Shown: positions 1-6,858, counted from the first letter of the stretch. The stretch: 8,700 nt of DNA from Acidobacteriota bacterium (GCA_003223695.1 QHVY01000256.1:1352-10051); one strand, 5' to 3'. Notes: generated from the sequence alone by a model not told the origin. Numbers and translations: made by a program.

Positions 1-1158
1 TCCCGCCGGCGTGAGCACTGTCGCGGAAAGTGCGGGGACTTTAAACGAGCCGGAGTCCGATGGAAAAATGAGGTACTCCCAACGCCGCGTCATGGTCGCG
101 TCGTCGTGCCGTCGATCGACATTCAGCGGCTGATCGATGATTTGCACGCTGCCCTTCGCCGGATGCTCGAACGCCGGCGGGGCCGCACCGCGAAGATTCG
201 CCCGGCCGCTTAGGGCTACGTTCAGGGAGACCGGCCCGCCGTTTCGCTGCACAGGCGTCCCGCATCGCATCATCACCTCGCCGACCGCGGCGATGGGAGC
301 GCCGGCCGGAATCGGTCGAGCATGAATGTTGAGGGAAGCCGAACGGCGATGGACATCGATTTCCATTCCTTCGAATAGATCGAATGGACTGCCCGTGCGG
401 ATGCGCTTCATGATCGACGCATTCACGCCCATCGGCGGCACGGTGAGCGATCCGCTGCGCAGCGGAAAGAGCGCCACGCGCCGGATCGGCAGTTTCTGCA
501 CGACCATTCCTCCAAACATGACTTGCTGCGGCTGCTCTCCGCGAATATCCAATTCTTCGGTCCAGAAATCTTCGAGCTTTGGGATCTCGCCGATCGCGTA
601 CTGCTGGACAGAGGTCGCGTTGTACAGGGTCCACGTGACGATGACTTCCTCTCCTTCGAACACCGCCGTTTTGTCGGCTGAAGCGACGAGGAAAATGGCA
701 TCGCGATTTGTGGCCATCAGCTCGCGAAGAATCTTGACCGGATCGTTCGATCCCGCCGCAGCATCGGGCAGGACTTGTATGGCGATCGGCGCGAGCGTCT
801 CAACCTGCCCACCCGCCCCGTGCAGAGTCAGCGGCCCCACGAGCGCCCCTCCCGGCGCAGTGGCATGGGCGGTGTAGCGAAAGGTTTTTCGCCGCGACGT
901 ACGGCCGTTGATGAAATCGAATTCGGAGGAGACCGATGGCTCGCCTTCGATCACCAGATTGCGCAGCGGAACCTTCACCGAATCGATGGACGCGAAGGCA
1001 TCTTCAAGCATCACGGTGATGGTCACCGTATCGTCGAGTTGCATTGTTCGTTTGTCGACCGACAGCTCGTTAGACCATAAATTTCGAATTTCAAATGAAA
1101 AATTGAAAACGAAAAAAATCGCGGCCGCAGCAACGCGCAGTGATTTTGAATTTTTCAT
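1..1158 (-). CDS. batD: BatD family protein, 3' part cut by window edge
   Basis: The frame is open for 386 codons from ATG at 1158 to the left edge, so the C-terminus is missing; there the family normally has a membrane helix. BatD (oxygen tolerance) proteins are periplasmic, membrane-anchored beta-sandwich proteins of the Bat complex. The protein starts with a basic, then hydrophobic stretch (residues 1-22), probably a signal peptide or anchor, although no clean cleavage site is visible. Next comes a typical BatD opening, LSVDKRTMQLDDTVTITV (32-49). A second strand-rich repeat holds FEGEEVIVTWTLYN (167-180), PKLEDFWTEEL (193-203) and FPLRSGSLTVPPM (231-243), all of which fit the family. It starts 22 bp after batC. 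The start codon and the signal-peptide region lie inside a strong palindrome (1080-1173), and no good Shine-Dalgarno sequence precedes the ATG. The family call is confident, the exact start less so. Confidence 0.85.
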   Translation of the reverse strand, partial: MKNSKSLRVAAAAIFFVFNFSFEIRNLWSNELSVDKRTMQLDDTVTITVMLEDAFASIDSVKVPLRNLVIEGEPSVSSEFDFINGRTSRRKTFRYTAHATAPGGALVGPLTLHGAGGQVETLAPIAIQVLPDAAAGSNDPVKILRELMATNRDAIFLVASADKTAVFEGEEVIVTWTLYNATSVQQYAIGEIPKLEDFWTEELDIRGEQPQQVMFGGMVVQKLPIRRVALFPLRSGSLTVPPMGVNASIMKRIRTGSPFDLFEGMEIDVHRRSASLNIHARPIPAGAPIAAVGEVMMRCGTPVQRNGGPVSLNVALSGRANLRGAAPPAFEHPAKGSVQIIDQPLNVDRRHDDATMTRRWEYLIFPSDSGSFKVPALSATVLTPAG

Positions 1159-1173
1159 TTGAAATTCGAAATT
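1080..1173. repeat. AT-rich inverted repeat with 30-bp arms across the batD start
   Basis: Arms 1080-1109 and 1144-1173 are reverse complements at 29 of 30 positions (25 consecutive, then one mismatch, then four), around a 34-nt loop. The arms are AT-rich (AATTTCGAATTTC, AAATGAAAAATT) and the surroundings are GC-rich. On the minus strand the first arm carries the batD ATG and the second encodes residues near 16-26 of its hydrophobic leader. The composition and symmetry suggest a dispersed palindromic element and not native coding sequence. That origin is inference. Confidence 0.85.
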
Positions 1174-1180
1174 CTTAATT

Positions 1181-1798
1181 TCACCATCCCACGTGCAGCT
1201 TCTCTCCCCTCGCCCTGTGCATTCTCATGAGCTCCTCTTCTTCCTGCTGCTGCACAGAGCGGAGGAGGGCCTCGATGTTCGCATCGCGATTCTGCTGCTT
1301 CTCATCAGGCGCGGGCTGAGCCTGCTGGGGCTGCGGTTGCGGAGACGAGCCCTTTTGCGGCTGGCGCGATCCGGACGATTGCCGCTGCTGCATCATTTTG
1401 CGCACAAGGGCGATCTCGAGATTGCGCTTCGCCGCGGCATCTCTGGGACTGAGCCGCAGCACTTCGCTGAAATCGCGAATTGCGTAGTCGTACGCATTCG
1501 ACGCGAGCGCGCTGCTTCCGCGATTGAAGAGCGTGTTGGCGCGCAGGGGGGCATCGCTCATCGCTTTGCCGAGCGTCGCCGATCCTTGCTCGCGATTTCC
1601 CGCAGCGATTTGTGCGGTGCCGAGGTTGAAGGCGCGCCGCGGTGACGGAGAGAGGGCGTTCGCGTCGCCGAACGCTTTCACCGACTGTTCATATTTTTTC
1701 TGCGTGAACGCTTTGACGCCGCGCGCGTTCGCCGCATGAGAGTTCGTATCTCGCCACAACTGAGTGAGGTTCCACAGGAGAAGCACTGCGGCGGTCAT
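1181..1798 (-). CDS. batC: BatC-like TPR protein with N-terminal membrane segment
   Basis: This is a 205-residue protein. A short hydrophobic segment (residues 2-15) suggests a membrane anchor or uncleaved signal. Three TPR-like repeats follow at about 20-53, 54-86 and 88-121, with signatures such as AFNLGTAQIAAGN and NRGSSALASNAYDYAIRDF. A Gln/Pro/Ser-rich linker (137-168) precedes a charged C-terminal helix (ALLRSVQQQEEEELMRMH) that resembles the conserved tail of BatC proteins. TPR repeats are protein-interaction modules, so it probably bridges the VWA proteins and BatD. The ATG at 1798 follows a purine run (AGGGGG) at a usual distance. It lies between batB and batD on the same strand, which supports the name. 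It begins 12 bp from the repeat element at 1810-1926 and ends 22 bp before batD. Confidence 0.85.
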   Translation of the reverse strand: MTAAVLLLWNLTQLWRDTNSHAANARGVKAFTQKKYEQSVKAFGDANALSPSPRRAFNLGTAQIAAGNREQGSATLGKAMSDAPLRANTLFNRGSSALASNAYDYAIRDFSEVLRLSPRDAAAKRNLEIALVRKMMQQRQSSGSRQPQKGSSPQPQPQQAQPAPDEKQQNRDANIEALLRSVQQQEEEELMRMHRARGEKLHVGW

Positions 1799-1809
1799 CG
1801 CGCCCCCCT

Positions 1810-1926
1810 GTCATCCCGACCCTGAGCGGAGCGAAGGGGAGCGATCTGGGCGGTACGGGTGGTACGCAAGATGTCATTTCTCGCACCGCCCAACCCACAC
1901 AGTTCCCTCGCTACGCTCGGGATGAC
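1810..1926. repeat. 117-bp MITE-like element A
   Basis: It is bounded by perfect 10-bp terminal inverted repeats, GTCATCCCGA at 1810-1819 and TCGGGATGAC at 1917-1926. Its first 32 bp and last 27 bp recur in inverted orientation in the neighbouring element at 1953-2069. It encodes nothing recognisable. I know the sequence type (GTCATCCCGA followed by a GAGCG...GCGAAGG motif) as a dispersed intergenic repeat in several GC-rich phyla. Mobility is inferred from the structure. Confidence 0.75.
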
Positions 1927-1934
1927 ACTCTGGG

Positions 1935-2092
1935 TCATTCCGCGCCTCGCATGTCATCCCGAGCGTCAGCGAGGGAACTGGCGGCAGAGGGGCAGCGACA
2001 AACCACATTCCTTGCGCCGCCCTGGCCCCCAGGCCCCTCCCCTTCGCTTTCGCTCAGGGTCGGGGTGACGGTTCGCATCATTCCGCGCCTCG
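1935..2092. repeat. 15-bp direct repeat pair flanking element B
   Basis: TCATTCCGCGCCTCG occurs at 1935-1949 and again at 2078-2092. The second copy is the 3' end of batB with its stop codon; the first lies downstream in non-coding sequence. The 128 bp between the copies contain element B (1953-2069), 3 bp from one copy and 8 bp from the other. The pair looks like a target-site duplication or the footprint of a small tandem duplication. Confidence 0.75.
1953..2069. repeat. 117-bp MITE-like element B, inverted relative to A
   Basis: The ends are GTCATCCCGA (1953-1962) and TCGGGGTGAC (2060-2069), inverted repeats with one mismatch. Read on the minus strand, the element aligns with element A at both ends: 2037-2069 with 1810-1841 (one mismatch and one indel), and 1952-1979 with 1901-1927 (one indel). 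The middles are much less alike. Both elements are exactly 117 bp. Together they can form a large nested cruciform or RNA hairpin between batB and batC. Confidence 0.75.
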
Positions 2093-3049
2093 ATTCACAA
2101 ACGATCCGAAGAGCAGCGCCACCATCGCCAGCGCGAGCGGCCACTGAAAGCGCTCGATCGGAATCTTCACGTTCTTCTTGCCGCCTTTCGCGCTCGGCGC
2201 GGCGGCGAGCGCATCGAGATCGTGCTCGCCGAACGGATTCGCGTAGAAGCGGCCGCCGGTGGCCCGAGCAACATGCTCGAGCACTTCCGGATGCGCGTAC
2301 GTCTGCACGATTTCGCCGTTGTCGTCGCGCAGGTCTGCGCCGTCGGCGCGCGGGATGGTGCTGCCGCCCGTCGAGCCGACAGCGATCGTCGAAACGGCGA
2401 TGCCCTTGTCGCGGACGCGCCGCAATGCTTCGTCGAGCCGGGTGCCCTGATCCTCGCCGTCGCTGATCACCACGATGTCGCCTTTTTGCGTGGGATCTGA
2501 ATCGACGAGGCGCACGGCGCCGATCATTGCGGTGCCGAGGTCGGTGCCGGGGTCGGCGACTTCGCCGGTTTGAATCGAATCGATCAGCTCCGAGACCGCA
2601 TCGTCGTCGCTGGTCAGCGGGCAGACCACTTCCGCGCGCGACTCGAAAATCAGGAGAGCGACACGGCCGGGATCCGCGGCAACGATGCGCTTGGCAATTG
2701 CCTTCGCGGCATCGAGACGCGAAGCGCCGACGTCGCGTGCACCCATGCTTTCGGAGACGTCGATGGCGATCACGCGGTTACTCTCATGCTCCTCGACCGG
2801 CATGATCTTGAACCCCACGCGTGGACCGGCCAGCGCCACCGCGCCCGCGAGCAAGCACAGCGCAACCAGATAAGGCCGCAGCGCTCGCGCAGGATTCGAG
2901 ACGCCGCGCAGCGATTCGGAAATGAAGCGTCGCGCGAGGCGAAGGCGATGTCGCTCACGCGCGACGAGAAAGATAAGCGCGATCGGCGCGATCAACGCCA
3001 GCGCCAGCAACGGCATCGAACGAAACGTCAGGCCGAGATTTTCTGCCAT
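2078..3049 (-). CDS. batB: BatB-like VWA domain membrane protein
   Basis: This 323-residue protein has the layout of the BatA/BatB family: two N-terminal membrane segments (about 12-30 and 60-75), an extracytoplasmic or cytoplasmic-face VWA domain (about 90-280) and a C-terminal membrane segment (303-317). The MIDAS motif is intact as DVSES (97-101), with a GTDLGTA threonine motif (168-174) and VISDGED (194-200) providing the other metal ligands. VWA domains of this family bind a divalent cation and mediate protein contacts within the Bat complex. The ATG lies inside the end of batA (22-bp overlap), which implies translational coupling. Its order after batA and before the TPR gene fits batB. 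The last 15 bp, including the TGA, are duplicated downstream at 1935-1949. Confidence 0.9.
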   Translation of the reverse strand: MAENLGLTFRSMPLLALALIAPIALIFLVARERHRLRLARRFISESLRGVSNPARALRPYLVALCLLAGAVALAGPRVGFKIMPVEEHESNRVIAIDVSESMGARDVGASRLDAAKAIAKRIVAADPGRVALLIFESRAEVVCPLTSDDDAVSELIDSIQTGEVADPGTDLGTAMIGAVRLVDSDPTQKGDIVVISDGEDQGTRLDEALRRVRDKGIAVSTIAVGSTGGSTIPRADGADLRDDNGEIVQTYAHPEVLEHVARATGGRFYANPFGEHDLDALAAAPSAKGGKKNVKIPIERFQWPLALAMVALLFGSFVNRGAE

Positions 3050-4035
3050 AGCGTTTCTCCCGACAGCAGTGCAAAGGCGAGCACGCCTAACGCGGCCACG
3101 AGAGGACCGCTGTAAAGTTCGTCGATGCGCTCGCTCTTCGGCGCCGTTAGACGCGTTTTCTCCAGGCTGTCGATGCGGTTGAGGATGTTGCTCATCGCCC
3201 GCGCATCGGTCGCGCGGAAGTACTCGCCGCCGGTCGTCTGCGCGATTGCCGAGAGCGTCTCTTCATCGAGATCGGCGCGGATGAGCTGGTAGGAGGTGAT
3301 CACTTCACCGGTGAGCGGATCCTGCCTCTTCACCGGAATCGGCACCGCCCCTCGGCTCCCCACTCCAATCGTATAAATTTTGATACCATATTTTGATGCA
3401 AGATTTGCCGCCGTCATTGGTTCGATCGAGCCGGCGTTGTTCACGCCGTCGGTGACCAGAATGATGATGCGGCTGCGTGTCTTCGATGTGCGCAGGCGAT
3501 TGACGGCCGTGGCGATTGCGTGACCGATCGCCGTGCCATCGCCGTTTTCACCGACCTGCGCTTTGTCGAGGATTGCCTGCGCGATGTCACGGTCGTACGT
3601 GATCGGAACGCGCGTAGCCGCGCGCACGCCAAACGTGACGATGCCGATGCGATCGTCCTGGCGGCGAGAGATGAAGTCGCCGATCAGGTCCTTCGCCACC
3701 GCGAATCGATTGCGCGGTCGAAAATCTTCCGCCGCCATGCTGCCGGATGCGTCGAGGGCGACGACGATGTCGACACCGTAGCGCTCATTGCTCGCCAATC
3801 TCACGATCCGCTGCGGACGCGCAAGCGCGATGATCATTAATAGCGCGGCTGCGCACTCGAGCACGAAAGGCAGTCCGGCGAATCTCGCGCGGAACGGCAG
3901 CTTCGGCGATACCAGCGACATCGACGAAACGGTGAACGCGCCGAAATGACGGCGACGATCGCGAATGAGCAGCGCGATGCGGGCGATGATCAGCAGGGCG
4001 CCAAGGAGCCAGAGGGGGGAGGCGAAGGTGGTCAT
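3028..4035 (-). CDS. batA: BatA-like VWA domain membrane protein
   Basis: This 335-residue protein has membrane segments at about 5-24, 55-72 and 309-325 around a central VWA domain (about 86-285). The MIDAS is complete: DASGS (95-99), the DGTAIG threonine (T168) and VTDG (D196). The stretches GVDIVVALDASGSM and RIGIVTFG are typical of BatA. The segment YTIGVGSRGAVPIPV...LTGEVITSYQ (221-250) is a BatA-type insertion near the end of the VWA fold. It is the first of the tandem VWA genes and overlaps batB by 22 bp. The ATG at 4035 is preceded by GAGGGG at a 5-nt spacing, and that stretch is the outer end of the repeat at 4041-4195. Nothing seems to be missing. Confidence 0.92.
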   Translation of the reverse strand: MTTFASPLWLLGALLIIARIALLIRDRRRHFGAFTVSSMSLVSPKLPFRARFAGLPFVLECAAALLMIIALARPQRIVRLASNERYGVDIVVALDASGSMAAEDFRPRNRFAVAKDLIGDFISRRQDDRIGIVTFGVRAATRVPITYDRDIAQAILDKAQVGENGDGTAIGHAIATAVNRLRTSKTRSRIIILVTDGVNNAGSIEPMTAANLASKYGIKIYTIGVGSRGAVPIPVKRQDPLTGEVITSYQLIRADLDEETLSAIAQTTGGEYFRATDARAMSNILNRIDSLEKTRLTAPKSERIDELYSGPLVAALGVLAFALLSGETLWQKISA

Positions 4036-4040
4036 CGCGG

Positions 4041-4046
4041 CCCCTC
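4041..4046 (-). promoter_or_regulatory. Shine-Dalgarno-like GAGGGG for batA
   Basis: On the minus strand GAGGGG lies 5 nt before the batA ATG at 4035. The same bases are the terminal part of the adjacent inverted-repeat element, so the repeat appears to contribute this ribosome binding site. Confidence 0.5.
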
Positions 4047-4195
4047 ATCCGCCGCTTCGCGGCACCTTCTCCCAAGGGAGAAGGCTGTCGGTGAGCAAGC
4101 TTCGCGGCACCTTGTCCCGGTGGGAGAAGGGCCGCCCGCCGCCGCCAGAGCCCTCTCCCCTCGGGAGAGGGTGGCGCGGAGCGCCGGGTGACGGG
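4041..4195. repeat. Compound palindromic intergenic repeat with three internal hairpins
   Basis: Outer arms 4041-4073 and 4163-4195 are reverse complements at 27 of 33 positions. Inside are a perfect 8-bp hairpin (4066-4073 with 4076-4083), a similar one-mismatch hairpin (4111-4118 with 4122-4129), and a perfect 9-bp hairpin (4151-4159 with 4163-4171). The motif TTCGCGGCACCTT repeats directly at 4056 and 4101. It fills the gap between the DUF4381-like gene and batA and contains no gene. I recognise the sequence type as a common dispersed element but cannot name the family. Confidence 0.8.
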
Positions 4196-4912
4196 TCACG
4201 CCGCCGCCTCCTCGCGCTCCTCCGGAATCAGCTCCAGCGCTCGCTTCTTCAGCGCGCGCAAATCACCCGGCCGTGGGCCCCACGGCGAGAATTTCTCGAG
4301 ATCCCCCTGGCGCAGGATCTCCGCGATTAGTGGAGCGCCGCGGTCCTCCACGGCGGCCGCCGAGGACGGTGGCCCTCCACGAAAACGCGCAAGCACCTCC
4401 GTCGTCGTGAGCGTCGTCGCGTCGATGTATTCGCGAACTGCATCGGCAAGTTGAGCCCAACTGCGCGCTGCAGCCACGGCGGAACGGAATCGTTCTGCCG
4501 GCGGAGCGACCGGGACCGAAATTTCTTCGTGGCGGTCAAGAAGAATCACGGCGATCCACGCTCCGATCGCCAGCAGCGCCGCGACTCCGATGAGCACGAA
4601 CGGCAGCTGCGGATACGGCTCAGCGATCGGCGGCTTCAGTGGCGCCGGTGCGAGACCATCGCGCGGCTTGAGGACGGAGTGCACCGGCACAGTCATGTTG
4701 CGGAACAGCACATCGCCCACTCGCCCGCTGATCGTGAACGGCCGCGGCTCGAAGGTGCGAATGACGGCGCGCGACCCGCGCTGCGAGACGATCTCGTACT
4801 GCGGCGACTTGTCGAGCGTCACCCGTTGCTGAAAATTTATCGTGATCAGATCGCCGACAGTGGGCGCGGGAGGGCGGAAGGTGGCGGTGACAACAAGGAG
4901 AATCGGGATCAT
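4196..4912 (-). CDS. Single-pass membrane protein of the Bat locus, DUF4381-like
   Basis: The predicted protein has 238 residues. It starts with a short hydrophobic leader (MIPILLVVTA), followed by an extracytoplasmic beta-rich domain (about 18-82), a proline-rich spacer, one membrane helix (about 104-125) and a cytoplasmic helical domain. That domain contains SWAQLADAVREYID (151-164) and DLEKFSPWG (204-212). The layout and the place between DUF58 and batA match the small proteins annotated as DUF4381 in MoxR-Bat operons, but similarity to that family is judged by eye and is not certain. I chose ATG at 4912 because it forms an ATGA overlap with the DUF58 stop and puts the hydrophobic leader at the N-terminus. 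A longer in-frame start exists at 5011 but would lie deep inside DUF58. The function is unknown; a scaffold linking the cytoplasmic MoxR/DUF58 pair to the membrane Bat proteins is plausible. Confidence 0.75.
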   Translation of the reverse strand: MIPILLVVTATFRPPAPTVGDLITINFQQRVTLDKSPQYEIVSQRGSRAVIRTFEPRPFTISGRVGDVLFRNMTVPVHSVLKPRDGLAPAPLKPPIAEPYPQLPFVLIGVAALLAIGAWIAVILLDRHEEISVPVAPPAERFRSAVAAARSWAQLADAVREYIDATTLTTTEVLARFRGGPPSSAAAVEDRGAPLIAEILRQGDLEKFSPWGPRPGDLRALKKRALELIPEEREEAAA

Positions 4913-5802
4913 GACACTCGCTGCACCCGCTGCCGGAAGAATCGCAGCAGCTCTCGATCGTACGGCATCGCGGTCGAGACCGCGAGCGCATCCACTCCCG
5001 CTGTGCGCCAACGGCGCGTGATCTGCTGCTGTCGCTGCAGAGCCCGGCGGGCCACATCGGCACCCCCAAGGTCAATGAGTCGCATGCGGCCGTTTTCGGA
5101 GTCGACGATTCGCGCGAGTGCGCCCGGCGGAAAGCGCTCTTCGCGCGGATCGGTGACGCAGATGGCGATGAGATCATGCCGGCGATTGAGCCTCTTCATC
5201 GCTTTTTCGAAGTTCAGATTCAGGTAATCGGAAATCATCAGTACCACGGCGCGCTTCGAGGTGACCCGCTCGAGGAACTGCGTGGCGCGATCGAAATCGG
5301 CAATGCCGCTGCAGCCGCGCATTGCTGCGCCCACCGCCGTGTGCACGATGACCTCTGCGTGCGCCCGTCCTCGCCTCGGCGGTAGAAAGCGGCGCACGCC
5401 GTCGGAGAACAGCAAGAGACCGACACGATCGGAATTCTCCACCGCCGAAAACGCGAAGACCGCCGCGAGCTCCGCGGCAATGTCGCACTTGCGCCAATCG
5501 ACCGAACCGAACCCCATCGAGCCCGAGACATCGAGCGCCACGATCACCGTGAGATCGCGCTCTTCGATGAACTCCTTCACGTGCGGCGCACCCGTGCGGG
5601 CGGTGACGTTCCAGTCGATCGTCCGGATGTCATCGCCGGGTTGGTACTCGCGCACTTGCGAGAACTCGATGCCCCGACCATGAAACGCGGAATGATAATC
5701 GCCCGCAAAACCCGCTCGAATCAGACGGGCGGAAACGATCTCCAAATCGCGTACGCGCTTGGCGACGGGCACTTTGAACTGCGGTGATTTCGATCGGAAC
5801 AT
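4909..5802 (-). CDS. DUF58 domain protein with VWA fold
   Basis: This 297-residue protein has no membrane segment and is probably cytoplasmic. The DUF58 signature is strong: GRGIEFSQVREYQPGDDIR (42-60), then TIDWNVTARTGAPHVKEF (61-78) and ERDLTVIVALDVSGSMGFGS (81-100). The last part supplies the MIDAS residues D91, S93 and S95; SDYL (191-194) supplies a further acidic ligand. DUF58 proteins are routinely encoded beside MoxR ATPases and are thought to be their adaptors or substrates. The C-terminal residue is encoded just before a TGA that overlaps the next gene by ATGA. The region before ATG 5802 is occupied by the short repeat array (5806-5870), and I see no Shine-Dalgarno sequence there. 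The start still fits, because MFRSKSPQFKVP leads directly into the family's N-terminal helix. Confidence 0.92.
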   Translation of the reverse strand: MFRSKSPQFKVPVAKRVRDLEIVSARLIRAGFAGDYHSAFHGRGIEFSQVREYQPGDDIRTIDWNVTARTGAPHVKEFIEERDLTVIVALDVSGSMGFGSVDWRKCDIAAELAAVFAFSAVENSDRVGLLLFSDGVRRFLPPRRGRAHAEVIVHTAVGAAMRGCSGIADFDRATQFLERVTSKRAVVLMISDYLNLNFEKAMKRLNRRHDLIAICVTDPREERFPPGALARIVDSENGRMRLIDLGGADVARRALQRQQQITRRWRTAGVDALAVSTAMPYDRELLRFFRQRVQRVS

Positions 5803-5805
5803 GAA

Positions 5806-5870
5806 AGTGCCTAGTGCCTAGTGCCGAGTGCAAAAGCGGACTCGGCACTCGGCACTCAGCACTCGGCACT
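5806..5870. repeat. Heptamer array forming an inverted repeat between moxR and DUF58
   Basis: Copies of AGTGCC(T/G) run from 5806 to 5831, and reverse-complement copies (ACTCGGC, one ACTCAGC) run from 5840 to 5870. Segments 5806-5829 and 5840-5863 pair at 21 of 24 positions, with a perfect 9-bp core (5821-5829 with 5840-5848) around a 10-nt loop. The array fills almost the whole 66-bp gap and contributes the moxR TAG stop codon (5869-5871). It resembles a known kind of short dispersed intergenic repeat. Confidence 0.8.
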
Positions 5871-6858
5871 ACGGCACAGGTACCGCTCCTAACACCTGGT
5901 CGATGATTCGGTCGGCGGTCATCGATTCCGCGGCCGCTTCATAGCTGAGGACGAGCCGGTGCCGCAGCACATCATGCGCCACCGCCTTCACATCCTCGGG
6001 AATCACGTATGCGCGCCCCTGGATGAACGCGTGACCCTTCGCCACGTGCGCCAGCGCGAGCGTCGCACGCGGAGATGCGCCGTATGAAATGTGCGGCACG
6101 AGCGATGTTAGGCGGAACTCCGACGGACGCCGCGTCGCCGTGACGATCTGGACAATGTAGCGGCTGATTTTGTCGTCGAGATGAACTGAAGCTGCGAGAT
6201 GCGCGATCTCCCGCACTTCGTTGAGCGGCAGCACGCGGCGGACCGTCGGCAGCTCCGCAGTCGGATCGAGATATAGCGACAACATCCGAAGCTCTTCGTC
6301 CGCGCTTGGATAGTCGACCTTGAGCTTCATGACGAAGCGATCGACCTGCGCCTCCGGCAGCGCGTACGTGCCTTCGTGCTCGATCGGATTCTGCGTGGCG
6401 ATGACGACGAATGGATCGGGCAGCGAATAGGTCGTGTCGCCGATCGTGACCTGCCGCTCCTGCATCGCTTCGAGCAACGCGCTTTGAACTTTCGCCGGCG
6501 CGCGGTTGATCTCATCGCCGAGAATCAGGTTCGCGAAGATCGGACCGAGGCGAGCGTTGAATGTGCGGCCGCCGGGATCGAAAATCATCGTTCCCGTGAT
6601 ATCGGCAGGTAGCAAGTCGGGCGTGAACTGGATGCGCTTGAACGTGCCGTCGATCGCCGAAGCGAGCGTTTTCACGAGCAGCGTCTTTGCCAGACCGGGC
6701 AGCCCCTCGACCAGGACGTGTCCGCGGATTAGCAGCGCGACGACCAGCCGGTCGACAATCGCCTGCTGCCCTACGACCACCCGCCCGATCTCGGCTCGGA
6801 GGCGATCGATCGTCGCGTGCGCGCTGGCAATCTGATTGTTTATGATGGTTTGGTCCAT
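5869..6858 (-). CDS. moxR: MoxR family AAA+ ATPase
   Basis: This 329-residue cytoplasmic ATPase is close to the family's usual length. It carries a Walker A motif GLPGLAKT (52-59; the Ala before Lys is normal for MoxR), a Walker B motif LILGDE followed by INRAP (111-121), a sensor region ATQNPIEHEGTY (154-165) with PEAQVDRF (168-175), and a C-terminal lid domain. MoxR ATPases are believed to remodel or activate VWA-containing partners, and three of these are encoded just downstream. I chose ATG 6858 because it follows GAAGA at a suitable distance and begins MDQTIINNQIASA. The upstream in-frame ATG at 6900 would add only residues translated from a repeat. The gene is first in the minus-strand locus and diverges from rsmA. 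Its stop codon lies in the heptamer array at 5806-5870. Confidence 0.93.
   Translation of the reverse strand: MDQTIINNQIASAHATIDRLRAEIGRVVVGQQAIVDRLVVALLIRGHVLVEGLPGLAKTLLVKTLASAIDGTFKRIQFTPDLLPADITGTMIFDPGGRTFNARLGPIFANLILGDEINRAPAKVQSALLEAMQERQVTIGDTTYSLPDPFVVIATQNPIEHEGTYALPEAQVDRFVMKLKVDYPSADEELRMLSLYLDPTAELPTVRRVLPLNEVREIAHLAASVHLDDKISRYIVQIVTATRRPSEFRLTSLVPHISYGASPRATLALAHVAKGHAFIQGRAYVIPEDVKAVAHDVLRHRLVLSYEAAAESMTADRIIDQVLGAVPVP

Noticed and set aside
137..877. Plus-strand open frames opposite batD
   Set aside because: They are opposite-strand shadows of a convincing BatD frame, with Arg/Ser-rich, family-less translations.
1689..2144. Short open frames across the batB/batC gap on both strands
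   Set aside because: Their translations come from the 117-bp repeat elements and show no protein-like features.
4913..5011. N-terminal extension of the DUF4381-like protein to ATG 5011
   Set aside because: It would overlap DUF58 by about 100 bp and bury the hydrophobic leader. The ATGA overlap at 4912 is the usual operon arrangement.
5840..5875. Intrinsic terminator after moxR in the heptamer array
   Set aside because: There is a stem but no U-tract on the transcribed strand, and the downstream genes belong to the same functional unit.
6684..6707. MoxR Walker A with Ala in place of the usual Gly before Lys, considered as a defect
   Set aside because: G-x-P-G-x-A-K-T/S is normal for MoxR-type ATPases.
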